A stretch of 64,000 nucleotides of DNA from Geobacter sp. FeAm09 (GCF_008330225.1 NZ_CP042466.1:2784001-2848000); one strand, 5' to 3'. Positions 19,091 to 27,783 are shown, counted from the first letter of the stretch. The notes: generated from the sequence alone by a model not told the origin. Program-made: numbers and translations.

Positions 19091-20590
19091 TTATTCAACT
19101 GATTTGATGTACCCGGCCGCATGCTCTGCGGCCATGCGGCCCGTGTTGACGGCAAACCCGATGGTGCTCCCCGCCATCAGCAGGTCGTAGCTGTCGCCGT
19201 ACATGCCGCCGGCGTCATTCCCGACGGCGTAAAGCCCGGGGATAACCGGCCCTTTGGTACTGACCACCTGCATATCCTTGGTGACCTTGGCCCCTCCCAG
19301 GGTTCCGAGGGCCGCGGGGTATGCCTTCACCGCATAGAAAGGTCCCTTCTTCACCGGCTGGAGATACTTGGGGTCCTTGGCGAATTCGCCGTCATGCTTT
19401 TTGTCGGCAAAGGTGTTATAGCGCTCGATGGTCGCTTTCAGGGTCGCCGCATCCGCCCCTATCTTCTTGGCAAGGCCTTCGACGGTGTCGGCCGAAAAGG
19501 CGACGCCCTTCCTGATGCCGCCCTCAAGCTCCTTGTCCAGGTTGGTCAGCTTGGTCTTGACGGGCACCATGACGCCGACCCCCACATCAAGCCCCTCTTC
19601 CATCATGTACCGCTTGGTCTCGGCATCGTACACGGCAAACATGGTGCCGCCGGCGCGTTCCAGGGCATTGCCGGCAAAAGGCCACTGGAAGATAACCATT
19701 TCGTCGCAGAAACGCTCCCCCTTCCTGTCCACCCAGAGGTAGGGCTGGCGGACGGTCGCCACGAGCTGGGAGGTGGTCGGCTCTCCCGGCAGGCCCGGCC
19801 GGTACGACTGCACGACTTCCATCCCTTCCGTGTCCGCCCCGGCGGCGATCATCATCCGGATGCCGTCGCCGGTCTTGCCCACATTGCCCACCGGCACCTG
19901 GTCGGGGAACCGGGTGTACTTCTTCATCATCTCCTTGTTGTTGAGGAACCCGCCCGTACCGACGATAACTGCCTTGGCGCTGATGACGATCTTCTCGCCC
20001 GTGGCGTCCTCGGAAACGACACCGGCAACCCGGCCGTCTTTCATGATCAGTTCCTTACCGGCGGTTTCGCTCAGCACCTTGACGTTCATCTGGGGGAATT
20101 TCGCCTTGAGCGTCTCCAGCATCGATTTGCCGCGTCCCTTGAAGATGTGCCAGGACTGCAGTCCGCCGGGGTAGTTGGCGGTCAGCTCCGTGAATTCGAC
20201 CCCCTGCGCCTGCAGCCACTCGACGGTGGTCGGCGATTTGTCCACAAAGGCCCTGACGAGCTTGGCATTGGCCCGCCAATGGCTGTAGTTCATGATCATC
20301 TTGAAAGCGTCATCCCTGTTGAGGACAATGTTCCTCTCCTGCTGGATCTTGCTGTCCGCGGCAAAAATCCCTTCCGAAAACTTTCCGGTGCCGCCGGTTG
20401 ACGGCTGTTTTTCGAGAACGATGACGCTTTTGGCGCCGGCCTGGGCCACGGCATACGCCGCGGTGATTCCCGAAGCGCCCCCACCCACGACCACAACATC
20501 GGCCTCCAGCCTTTTTTCGGCAAATGCCGCCGGTGCCCACGCGACAAGCGCCGCCAGCAAAGTACATACTACGGCAAACGTTCTGTTCAT
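19091..20590 (-). CDS. Exported flavoprotein of the fumarate/urocanate reductase family, substrate unknown
   Basis: A 499-residue FAD protein with a Sec signal peptide (about 1-24, AFA-E cleavage). It has the Rossmann motif VVGGGASG (about 34-41) with Glu60 for the adenosine ribose, a GTGGF motif and a C-terminal IPGLYAVGNDAGG FAD segment. The fold is that of flavocytochrome c fumarate reductases, but the active site differs. The HPT motif reads YRP, the T-R-D arginine that donates the proton is missing from DEMVIFQWPFAGN, the second His is absent from AALGTLGGAKV, and the C-terminal NRLGG arginine is replaced by GDSYDLL. It is therefore probably not a fumarate reductase. A tetraheme cytochrome gene follows. 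The ATG at 20590 has GGAGGG 5 bp upstream, and transcription probably starts near 20895 from a sigma-54 promoter. Confidence 0.82.
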   Translation of the reverse strand: MNRTFAVVCTLLAALVAWAPAAFAEKRLEADVVVVGGGASGITAAYAVAQAGAKSVIVLEKQPSTGGTGKFSEGIFAADSKIQQERNIVLNRDDAFKMIMNYSHWRANAKLVRAFVDKSPTTVEWLQAQGVEFTELTANYPGGLQSWHIFKGRGKSMLETLKAKFPQMNVKVLSETAGKELIMKDGRVAGVVSEDATGEKIVISAKAVIVGTGGFLNNKEMMKKYTRFPDQVPVGNVGKTGDGIRMMIAAGADTEGMEVVQSYRPGLPGEPTTSQLVATVRQPYLWVDRKGERFCDEMVIFQWPFAGNALERAGGTMFAVYDAETKRYMMEEGLDVGVGVMVPVKTKLTNLDKELEGGIRKGVAFSADTVEGLAKKIGADAATLKATIERYNTFADKKHDGEFAKDPKYLQPVKKGPFYAVKAYPAALGTLGGAKVTKDMQVVSTKGPVIPGLYAVGNDAGGMYGDSYDLLMAGSTIGFAVNTGRMAAEHAAGYIKSVE

Positions 20591-20895
20591 TTTTCCCTCC
20601 ACGACAATTTTTCCATCATTTTCATTGGTTACCCTCCTCCGGGCCAGCCCCTTTCCGTGACCTTCGCGGCAGACTTCCGCGAAGCCGGGACAGGCGGCTT
20701 GGCAGCCCGGCCAAACCGGTGCGGTTCGCACCAGCGCAAAACGGCATCGACGTCATGCCAGCCGTTCTGCCGAATTTCCGGCCTCCTTTCCTTGATGGTG
20801 TCCGTACCAACAGCCTCCGTGCCGAATCCGTTTTTTACCCTGGCCTTACGGGGAACGACAACACCACCCCGCGCCACTCCGGATTCCGGACGGCA
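20591..20895 (-). other. Long untranslated leader of the flavoprotein operon
   Basis: If the -24/-12 promoter at 20907-20921 is used, the mRNA has about 300 nt before the flavoprotein start. No small gene with a ribosome site is evident. A short hairpin GGTGCG-GTT-CGCACC lies in it near 20718-20732. No known riboswitch class is recognised. Confidence 0.35.
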
Positions 20896-20906
20896 ACGGA
20901 GCATGC

Positions 20907-20921
20907 GCAAGGAGCGTGCCG
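20907..20921 (-). promoter_or_regulatory. Sigma-54 (-24/-12) promoter of the flavoprotein-tetraheme operon
   Basis: The minus strand reads GGCACG-CTCC-TTGC, which has the strict GG-N10-GC spacing and matches the TGGCACG-N4-TTGC consensus except at the first base. It lies between the gene and a perfect dyad at 20960-20999, and next to a divergent sigma-54 activator gene. Confidence 0.7.
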
Positions 20922-20959
20922 TCGAATAAAACGATGCAAAAACAGTTTGTTGCATTCAA

Positions 20960-20999
20960 GCGACAATTAAACTGCCAATTACGACAATTTAATTGTCGC
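20960..20999. promoter_or_regulatory. Perfect 12-bp dyad, likely upstream activator site
   Basis: GCGACAATTAAA (20960-20971) and TTTAATTGTCGC (20988-20999) are exact inverted copies separated by 16 bp that hold a further ACGACAA-like half. Another CGACAATT occurs at 21057-21064. The dyad centre lies about 65-70 bp upstream of the -24/-12 promoter, the normal place for a sigma-54 activator. The adjacent Fis-type regulator is the obvious candidate ligand. Confidence 0.65.
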
Positions 21000-21077
21000 A
21001 TTCCGCAATAGTAGCTAAATAGTGCCGCATGTGGTAATTTGAGGCGCGAACAGTGCCGACAATTGGGGGAAACGATT

Positions 21078-22673
21078 ATGGTCAGAGACGAAAACATATT
21101 CTTCCGCAGGGCGACCACCCACATCTGCAGCAGCCTCGACTGCGCGACAGCGCTGCACCGCTGCCTGCTGCACCTGAGGGAATTCATGCCGATCGACATG
21201 ATGATCCTCTGGGTGTTTGACGAGAGCGCGCAGGGGTTGCGGCGAATCGCCGTGGCAACCCCGGAAGAGGGGCTCCACTCCGACATGGTCATGCTTCTTC
21301 CCCCCGCAACCAGGGAAAAGCTCCTGAAGATGGACATCCCCCACATGATCATCGAGCGTTCGGGATTTGCCCCGGTGGTCATGCGGCTGGTCAACCAGCC
21401 CGACAGCGACCCCATGGCGCGCAGCCTGAAACAGTACTTCGAGCCGAACGATTATTCGTCGATGGTGCTGTATCTGGAGATTGAAGGGAAACGGCTGGGA
21501 ACCCTCTTTGTTCGGGCGGAGGGGAAGGACCGCTACACGGAATACCATACCCGGCTGCTTGCCTTGCTGCACGAGCCATTCTCCCTGTCGGTGGCTCATA
21601 CGCTGCTCTTTGAAGAAAACAGAAAGGCCAGGAACCGGGAAAAGGATGGCGAAGGCTATTTTTTGCAAAAGATCGGCATGCCGGGGAACAAGGTAATCGG
21701 CGCGGATTGCGGTTTGAAAGGGGTCATGGAGATGGTGTCCCAGGTCGGGCTTTTGAACAGCCCCGTGCTGCTGCGCGGAGAGACCGGCGTGGGCAAGGAT
21801 ATGATCGCCAACGTCATCCACCACTGTTCACCCTTCCGGTGCGGCCCGTTCATCAAGGTGAATTGCGGGGCAATCCCGGAAACCCTTATCGACAGCGAAC
21901 TGTTCGGCCATGAAAAGGGGTCGTTCACCGGTGCGACCATCCAGAAGCGCGGTTATTTTGAACGGGCGAACCACGGGACCATCTTCCTCGATGAGATCGG
22001 CGAACTCCCGGCCCATGCGCAGGTACGATTGTTGCGCGTCCTGCAGTTCAAGGAGGTACAGCGGGTCGGGGGGGCGGAACCGGTGCCGCTGAACATCAGG
22101 GTGATCGCCGCGACCCACCGGAACCTCGAAGAAATGGTCGAGGCGGGGCTCTTCCGTGAGGACCTCTGGTTCAGGCTCAATGTTTTCCCCATATTCATCC
22201 CGCCGCTGCGCCACAGAAAGGAAGACATCCCGGAACTGGTCCACGACCTGGTGATCAAGAAATCGCGGGAACTGAAACTGCTACGGGTACCGGCCCTTGC
22301 GCCGGGCACCATCGGCCGGCTCACGGCCTATCACTGGCCGGGCAACGTCCGCGAACTGGAAAACATCATCGAGCGGGCCCTGATCCTGTGCAAGGGGGAC
22401 ACCATCACCGCGGACGCCTTCCTCTTCCGCGACGAACGGGCGATCGCCCCGGCACAGCAGGAAACCGACGCCATCCCTCCATTGGACGAGGTGGTCACAG
22501 CCCACATCAAAAGGGCACTGACGAAAGCCAACGGCAGGGTACACGGCCCTGACGGGGCCGCCCGGCTCCTGGGGATGAATGCGAGCACCCTGAGGAACAA
22601 GATGGACAAGCTGGGGATAACATACGGCAGGGCGCTGCGGGCGAAGGGCACGACCGGTTATCAGCCCGCCTGA
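21078..22673 (+). CDS. Sigma-54-dependent activator with GAF domain
   Basis: A 531-residue enhancer-binding protein of the FhlA/NorR type. The N-terminal GAF-like sensor spans about 15-170. The AAA+ domain has Walker A GETGVGKD (about 234-241), the sigma-54 contact loop as GSFTGA (about 280, Ala replaced by Ser), Walker B GTIFLDEIGEL and arginine-finger segment F-R-E-D-L-W-F-R-L. A Fis-type helix-turn-helix lies at about 490-530 (GAARLLGMNASTLRNKMDKLGI). The ATG at 21078 has GGGGGA 7 bp upstream. The gene is divergent from the flavoprotein operon that carries a -24/-12 promoter and dyad, so it very likely controls it. The GAF ligand is unknown; it could be the substrate of the reductase. Confidence 0.9.
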   Translation: MVRDENIFFRRATTHICSSLDCATALHRCLLHLREFMPIDMMILWVFDESAQGLRRIAVATPEEGLHSDMVMLLPPATREKLLKMDIPHMIIERSGFAPVVMRLVNQPDSDPMARSLKQYFEPNDYSSMVLYLEIEGKRLGTLFVRAEGKDRYTEYHTRLLALLHEPFSLSVAHTLLFEENRKARNREKDGEGYFLQKIGMPGNKVIGADCGLKGVMEMVSQVGLLNSPVLLRGETGVGKDMIANVIHHCSPFRCGPFIKVNCGAIPETLIDSELFGHEKGSFTGATIQKRGYFERANHGTIFLDEIGELPAHAQVRLLRVLQFKEVQRVGGAEPVPLNIRVIAATHRNLEEMVEAGLFREDLWFRLNVFPIFIPPLRHRKEDIPELVHDLVIKKSRELKLLRVPALAPGTIGRLTAYHWPGNVRELENIIERALILCKGDTITADAFLFRDERAIAPAQQETDAIPPLDEVVTAHIKRALTKANGRVHGPDGAARLLGMNASTLRNKMDKLGITYGRALRAKGTTGYQPA

Positions 22674-22713
22674 GTTTCATTGCCATCGCTGCCCGCCGGA
22701 AGCCCATGGTTCC

Positions 22714-23907
22714 CTAGTACCGGCATATGACGCGAGGCTCCTTCTCCCCACCGCCGGAGCGGGATGACAGGAGGAAGAGCAGGGCCGCCCCGAGCCCCAG
22801 AACCCCGGCGGCGTAGAACACCGCCGTCAGCCCCAGGGCGCTCTGCAATCCCGCACCCAACAGCGGGCCAGAGACGAAACCCAGGTTCAGCACCGCGTTG
22901 CAGGTGCCCACCGTCGCACCCATGCCGTGGCGGCTCCCCTCCTCCACCAGCAGCGCCGTGCTCGCAGGCTGGGACAACACGCTGAACAGGCCGATACCCA
23001 CCCCCAGCGCCAGGATCTGGCTAAAACCCGCCGCCACCGGGATCAGGAAGTAGAGCAGCGAGACCGCCGTGCCCCCGGCAACCACCAGGGACTTGCGCGG
23101 CGCCCGGTCCGAGAGCATGCCCATGGGGCGGAGCAAGAGGGTCATCACCAGGGTGGAGGAGGCCATGACCAGCCCGGCCCGGGTGCCGCTCAGCCCCAGC
23201 CGGGCCGTGAGCATGATGGGGAGAAAGGCCCCCAACAGCGAGATGCCGCAGGCCCGGCCGAAGACGAAGGCCAAAAGCCCCCGCAGGGAGCTGTGGCGGG
23301 TGGCGCCCAGGAGGTCACCGAGGCGTTCGCTGTGGCTGGCTTGGCGTGGCGGGGGCTTATGGCCGGGGATGCAGATGAGGGCCACGGCCAGGGCGACGAC
23401 GCACAGGAGGGCCAGGGTGGCAAAGATCCCCTGAAAGCCCCACAGGTCCTTGAGCATCCCCCCCACCACCGGCCCCAGACTCAGGGCGCCGTAGAAGGAG
23501 ATGTCGAAGGTGCCCATGACCGTAGCCCGTTTGTGGTCCGGGGTGGCTTCGCCCACCAGGGAGAGCACCACGGGGCGGAACATGGCGCAGCCGATGCCCT
23601 GGAGCAGGCGCAGGAGGGTGATGAGGGGGAGACTGACGGTGAAGAGGTAGCAGAGGGAGACGAAGAGGTAGAGGCCGAGGCTGGCGGCGGCGACCTTCTT
23701 GCGGCCGATGCGGTCGGCCCAGGCGCCCATGAAGGGGCTGAGGACGATCTTGGAGAGGGAGTAGAGAACCAGCGGCAGTCCCAGGAGCGCTCCCCTTGCG
23801 CCCAGGCTGAAGACGTAGAGCGAGAAGAAGGCGTCGGCGATGCCGAAGCCCAAGGTGATGGCGAAGTTGATCAGGAACAGCCCCCGGAACAGGGTGCGGG
23901 TCTCCAT
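22714..23907 (-). CDS. Major facilitator superfamily transporter
   Basis: A 397-residue, 12-helix inner-membrane transporter with motif A as GAWADRIGRKKV between helices 2 and 3. The general features are those of the drug:H+ antiporter-like or small-solute MFS branch, and the substrate is unknown. It begins 10 bp after the hemerythrin gene and is the last of five minus-strand genes (flavoprotein, channel-like protein, heptaheme cytochrome, hemerythrin, MFS), converging on the sigma-54 activator with 40 bp between. Its place suggests uptake or export of the substrate or product of the flavoprotein. Confidence 0.88.
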   Translation of the reverse strand: METRTLFRGLFLINFAITLGFGIADAFFSLYVFSLGARGALLGLPLVLYSLSKIVLSPFMGAWADRIGRKKVAAASLGLYLFVSLCYLFTVSLPLITLLRLLQGIGCAMFRPVVLSLVGEATPDHKRATVMGTFDISFYGALSLGPVVGGMLKDLWGFQGIFATLALLCVVALAVALICIPGHKPPPRQASHSERLGDLLGATRHSSLRGLLAFVFGRACGISLLGAFLPIMLTARLGLSGTRAGLVMASSTLVMTLLLRPMGMLSDRAPRKSLVVAGGTAVSLLYFLIPVAAGFSQILALGVGIGLFSVLSQPASTALLVEEGSRHGMGATVGTCNAVLNLGFVSGPLLGAGLQSALGLTAVFYAAGVLGLGAALLFLLSSRSGGGEKEPRVICRY

Positions 23908-23917
23908 GGTTTCTCCC

Positions 23918-24346
23918 CTACCCAGCCAGGAATTCCTCGAAGGCCCGGTCCTGGCAATGGATGTGTTCCAGCCAGAGGAGGCGGATGTCCGCCAACTCGT
24001 CGGGCAGCACCTCCAGCCCCCTGCCGAAGCGGGGGGCCAGTTCGGCGGTGTTCACCCAGAGGAGCTGGTGATGGAGGCGGTGCCGGGTGGCCTGGGGGAA
24101 GCCCACCAGTTCCATGTAGCGGTTCTCGGAACCGATGTGCTCCATCATGACCTCCAGGAGCCGCTCCAGTTCCCGGGTGAGGTCCGCGCCCGGTTTGCGG
24201 CGCAGCGCTTCGATCATGGCGTCCAGGTGGCCGATGATGCTCCGGTAGCGGCTGTCGCAGGCGAGCTTTCGCTCGGTCAGTTGGTGCGGGTCGATCGACA
24301 TATCGTATCCCGGAGTGGTGCAGTGTCCGTAGGTCTGCAGTTCCAT
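23918..24346 (-). CDS. Bacteriohemerythrin-like protein
   Basis: A 142-residue four-helix protein with the set of di-iron ligands expected for hemerythrin: His in IIGHLD, HxxxE in EHIGSENRYME, HxxxH in RHRLHHQ and HxxxxD in EHIHCQDRAFEEF. Such proteins bind O2 reversibly, or sense or scavenge it. No signal peptide is seen, so it is probably cytosolic. AAGGA precedes the ATG at 24346. It sits between the heptaheme cytochrome (40 bp) and the MFS gene (10 bp), so it may protect the anaerobic electron-transfer system from oxygen. Confidence 0.85.
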   Translation of the reverse strand: MELQTYGHCTTPGYDMSIDPHQLTERKLACDSRYRSIIGHLDAMIEALRRKPGADLTRELERLLEVMMEHIGSENRYMELVGFPQATRHRLHHQLLWVNTAELAPRFGRGLEVLPDELADIRLLWLEHIHCQDRAFEEFLAG

Positions 24347-24386
24347 GTTTCGTGTCCTTTGAGGAAAGAAAGCCCGTGGACCGGGG

Positions 24387-25067
24387 TCACTTCTTGCCCG
24401 GCCAAGCGAAGCCGAACCCGTGGCAGGTCGAGCAGAAGTCCTTGAACGGGTCGTGGGACTGGTGGCAGTTGGTGCATTTCAGGGTCGGGTAGTGGGACTT
24501 GTGCGGATTGCGCGGGAACCTGGTTTTTGCCGTCCTTGCCGTCAAGGTATCGTACGTGCCGTGACAGGCGATGCACTTCTCGCTGTAGCTCTCGTCGTCG
24601 TCTTCGTTATAGGCCCGGTGGCAGGCCTGGCAGGAAACCCCGTTGTTCCGGTGAACATGGGCAAGTTTGTCCGAATCCAGCCAGGTGGCCATCTTCCTGG
24701 CCAGTTCGGGCAGGTCGCCGCGTGCGACCGTTGTCGTACCGGCACAGGAGAGCCGCATGTTCCCGGCGGCGTCGCCGGGGTGGCATCCCAGGCAGGTCTC
24801 GGCCGTTACGGTTCCTTTGGCAAGATGGGCCGCGTGGATTTTGCCGGACAGGCGGGGGGCCTTGCCACCGGCGGCATGGCAGGTGGCGCAGCCGGAAAAA
24901 TCAGCGGCCTTCTGGTGCGTGGCCGGCAGTATTTCGGCGGTTTTGGCGTGACATGCCGCGCACTGGAAGACAGGCGCAGCCGCCTGCGCCTGGGCGATGC
25001 CGCCCCCCCCACAGCAGGTTGTCCCCCAAAGTGCCGCCAGGATGGTCATTACTTGAAAGTTTTTCAT
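24387..25067 (-). CDS. Exported heptaheme c-type cytochrome
   Basis: A 226-residue protein with an N-terminal signal segment (about 1-29) and seven CxxCH sites at about 36, 60, 92, 146, 165, 198 and 212. The last four, with the bracketing histidines (HVHRNNG, NPHKSHYP), look like the flavocytochrome c3 tetraheme domain; the first three form an added N-terminal unit. The C-C-G run near residue 18 could be read as a lipobox, but the surrounding sequence is a poor match. AGGAG precedes the ATG at 25067. It lies in one operon with a secreted flavoprotein, for which it probably supplies electrons. Confidence 0.88.
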   Translation of the reverse strand: MKNFQVMTILAALWGTTCCGGGGIAQAQAAAPVFQCAACHAKTAEILPATHQKAADFSGCATCHAAGGKAPRLSGKIHAAHLAKGTVTAETCLGCHPGDAAGNMRLSCAGTTTVARGDLPELARKMATWLDSDKLAHVHRNNGVSCQACHRAYNEDDDESYSEKCIACHGTYDTLTARTAKTRFPRNPHKSHYPTLKCTNCHQSHDPFKDFCSTCHGFGFAWPGKK

Positions 25068-25202
25068 ACTACGCTCCTGAGAATAAGTTCATCGGTATCT
25101 TACATGGTGCCACGGCCCGGGGGTGACGTTGCAAACGGCACCTTACGGCGCCATGAGTGCGGCATGGCCTGCCCGGGCACGCCATGCCGCATGCGGCGCG
25201 CC

Positions 25203-26147
25203 TTAAAACGCCCAGATCACCTTGACCCAGTACTTGTCGCCTTCCGGCCTGTTCTCCACCAGCATCTCCTTCTGGTATTTGGCCTCGATGCTCATATTCC
25301 TGTAGTCGTACTTGACCGTGGGGCCGACGGCGAAGACCTGCCCCTTGTTGCCGTCGTTGGCGGCAGCGCCGGCGCCATGGTCATCGGACACCTGCCGGTA
25401 GAAATAGCCGGTGGCGCCCATGGTCCAGGGGCCGGCATGGTAGGCGGCCGCGTAGTCGAAGTGGAATTCTTGGCCGGAGGTATACTTGGTGGCCGTATTC
25501 TCGGTATTGAAGTCGTACATGAACTTGCCGGACAGCTCCACACCGTTATCGCTCAGCAGGGTGCCGGTGAAGATCGGCTGGATGGTCCAGTAGTTTCTGC
25601 CGATATTGACAAGCCGGTTTTTGTCGTACTGCCCGGTAGGTGCGGTAATATCGAGCCCGGTGGCGGCGTGCCAGTTTTTGGCGTGCCATGCCAGCACGAA
25701 CGGCGAAAAGGAGATGTCGCCCAGCCCGCTCTTGGTACTGCTCGAACTGCCGGCCGGCGTGCCGAGCGTGCCGCTGGCATTGACCAGAGGAGCGATCACG
25801 TACACGCCGTAGTTGGCGCCCAGCAGTTGATGCGTGGTCATGTAGACGAAACGGGACACGTTGGCGGTGACGTTGACGTGGAAGTCAAGGGGCTGTTTGT
25901 TGCCGTTTTTGTCGTTCAGCCGGTCGGCGGAGTAGTGGGTGAGGTAGTTGAGATAGTAGAGGCCCGGTGGCGGCAAGGCCCCCGCCATGACCCCTTCGGC
26001 ACCGTTCGGGTAGGTGCCGCCGCCCCCCTCGGTTGCGCCGGCGGGCAGGGCCGACAGGGCCGACAGGGCCGACAGGGCCGACAGGGCGGCACAGGCACAC
26101 AGGGCGAACGCCGCGATACTCCGTTTCGGCATGGTAAAGCGCTTCAT
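25203..26147 (-). CDS. Outer-membrane channel-like protein of the MetA/SphA family
   Basis: A 314-residue exported protein predicted as an outer-membrane beta-barrel of the phenol-MetA-degradation/SphA-like family, whose members are thought to admit hydrophobic or aromatic compounds. It has a signal peptide with four ALS repeats (about 22-33) and amphipathic beta-strands to a C-terminal aromatic residue (VKVIWAF), the usual barrel signature. The ATG at 26147 has GGGGGAG 4 bp upstream. It stands 112 bp after one flavoprotein gene and before the heptaheme cytochrome, which hints that the reductase substrate is a rather hydrophobic, perhaps aromatic, acid. That is inference only. Confidence 0.78.
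   Translation of the reverse strand: MKRFTMPKRSIAAFALCACAALSALSALSALSALPAGATEGGGGTYPNGAEGVMAGALPPPGLYYLNYLTHYSADRLNDKNGNKQPLDFHVNVTANVSRFVYMTTHQLLGANYGVYVIAPLVNASGTLGTPAGSSSSTKSGLGDISFSPFVLAWHAKNWHAATGLDITAPTGQYDKNRLVNIGRNYWTIQPIFTGTLLSDNGVELSGKFMYDFNTENTATKYTSGQEFHFDYAAAYHAGPWTMGATGYFYRQVSDDHGAGAAANDGNKGQVFAVGPTVKYDYRNMSIEAKYQKEMLVENRPEGDKYWVKVIWAF
26051..26086. repeat. Four perfect 9-bp tandem repeats in a signal-peptide coding region
   Basis: CCGACAGGG is repeated four times without mismatch, with degenerate copies on both sides. On the minus strand it encodes Ala-Leu-Ser units in the hydrophobic core of the channel-like protein's signal peptide. Copy-number change keeps the frame but alters the core length by three residues per unit. 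Confidence 0.85.
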
Positions 26148-26259
26148 TGAACTCCCCCTTCATCAAAGTGATGTGAAATCGGCAGTGCATCGCCTGCCAT
26201 GCAGGCTGGTGCGCACAAAGGCGGCATGGATCAGCCGATGCCATGCCGCCTCGACCGCA

Positions 26260-27783
26260 CTAGCGTTTGCCGTAGGCGGCGGCCTGCTCGCCGGCAATCT
26301 TGCCGGATTGGGCCGCCCACTGGAACATCATGCCCGACGTCCAGGTGGCGTAGGTATCGCCGTAGAGCCCGCCGACATCGGCGCCGGCGGCATACAGCCC
26401 GGGGATCGCCTTGTCGTTCTTGTCGGTAACCTCCATCTTCAGGTCCGTTTTTACGCCGCCGATGGAGACGAAGTTGTAGGGGAACACCTTGAGGGCGTAC
26501 AATTTGCCGGTCTTCACCGGGACGATGGTATCGGCCTTCCGGTAGAACTTCTCGTCGCGGCCGGTCTCTTTTGCGTGGTTGTACTGATCGACATTTTCTT
26601 TCAAGCGGGCCGGCTCCACACCCATCTTCTGGGCAAGCTCTTCGATGCTGTCGCCGACGACGATGCTGCTGCTCTTCTGGGCCACGGCAGTGGCGATCTC
26701 GGCGCGCAGGTCCGTCAGCTTCGTGCCGATGGGCACGAGCACGCCCAAGCCGTTGTCGATCCCATGCTCTTCCATGTAGCGTACGGTTTCGTCGTCCCAG
26801 ATGCTCCAGACAAAACCGTCGCGCTGGCGCTCGATGGCGTTGCCGGCAAAGGTGAAGGCCCATACGGCGTTTTCGTCCACAACGCGGTCGCCGTATTTGT
26901 TGACCCACAAGAGCGGCTGCCAGGTCATGGCGTACAACGGCCCCAGCGGTTTGATCCCTTCGCCGTGGGTCCCGGGATGCAGCATCAGGCCCCAGCCCTC
27001 GCTGTCCGCACCGGCGGCCAGCGCCATGTTGATGCCGTCGCCGGTCTTGTTGATGGGCACGGTGGGGAACACCTTGTCGGCGTCGAAGCGGGTCCACTTC
27101 CTGACCATTTCCTTGCTGTTGTTGAAGCCGCCGGTGGCGATCACGACCGCCTTGGCGTTGATGGTGTAATGATCGCCCTTGGCATTGACGGCCTTTACGC
27201 CGGCGACGGCGCCACCGTTATAGATCAGTTCCTTGGCCGGGGTTTCGAAGTAGATCTTGACGCCCAACTCCTTGGCCTTGGCCTGCATGGCCTGGACCAG
27301 GGCGGCGCCGTGGTGGGCGGTTCCCCAGTCCTTGATCAGGTGCCAGGTCGGCGCCTCGGTCGGCGACATGGTCACCACTTCAAACCCGACCCCCTGTTTT
27401 TCCAGCCACTCGATGATGCTGGTGGAATTGGCGACGGTCTGCGCCAGCAGGCCGGCATTGTTCCGGTAGTGATGGTAGTCCATGGCGTGCCAGTACGCCT
27501 CTTCCTTGGTAAGCCCGATCGCTTTCCGGCGCTGCTGGTCGGTTTTTACCGCAAACAGCCCCTCGGCAAAGTTGGAGCTGCCGCCGGCAAACGGCATCTT
27601 TTCGAGAACGATTACTTTTGCCCCCGCGTAGGCGGCGCTGACGGCGGCGGACAACCCGGCCGAACCCGCGCCGACCACAACCACATCGGTACTGATGCTC
27701 TTATCCGCGGCATTGCCGATGCCGGAAAACAGCACCACCAGCGAAAAACAGACCAACGACAGCCTTGAACTGCACCTCTTCAT
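26260..27783 (-). CDS. Second exported flavoprotein of the fumarate/urocanate reductase family
   Basis: A 507-residue FAD protein with a signal peptide (about 1-26, GNAA-D). It has the Rossmann motif VVGAGSAG (about 36-43) with Glu61, a TGGF motif and the C-terminal IPGLYAAGADVGG FAD segment. It is clearly related to the flavoprotein at 19091-20590 but not a recent copy. The first catalytic His motif is kept in part (LHPGT). The proton-donor arginine is absent (ENAVWAFTFAGN), the second His is absent (NFVSIGGVK), and the C-terminal substrate arginine is replaced by GLYGDTYATWTSG. It is probably a respiratory reductase of an unsaturated compound other than fumarate. It is first of a five-gene operon. 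The ATG at 27783 has AAGGAGG 7 bp upstream. Confidence 0.82.
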   Translation of the reverse strand: MKRCSSRLSLVCFSLVVLFSGIGNAADKSISTDVVVVGAGSAGLSAAVSAAYAGAKVIVLEKMPFAGGSSNFAEGLFAVKTDQQRRKAIGLTKEEAYWHAMDYHHYRNNAGLLAQTVANSTSIIEWLEKQGVGFEVVTMSPTEAPTWHLIKDWGTAHHGAALVQAMQAKAKELGVKIYFETPAKELIYNGGAVAGVKAVNAKGDHYTINAKAVVIATGGFNNSKEMVRKWTRFDADKVFPTVPINKTGDGINMALAAGADSEGWGLMLHPGTHGEGIKPLGPLYAMTWQPLLWVNKYGDRVVDENAVWAFTFAGNAIERQRDGFVWSIWDDETVRYMEEHGIDNGLGVLVPIGTKLTDLRAEIATAVAQKSSSIVVGDSIEELAQKMGVEPARLKENVDQYNHAKETGRDEKFYRKADTIVPVKTGKLYALKVFPYNFVSIGGVKTDLKMEVTDKNDKAIPGLYAAGADVGGLYGDTYATWTSGMMFQWAAQSGKIAGEQAAAYGKR

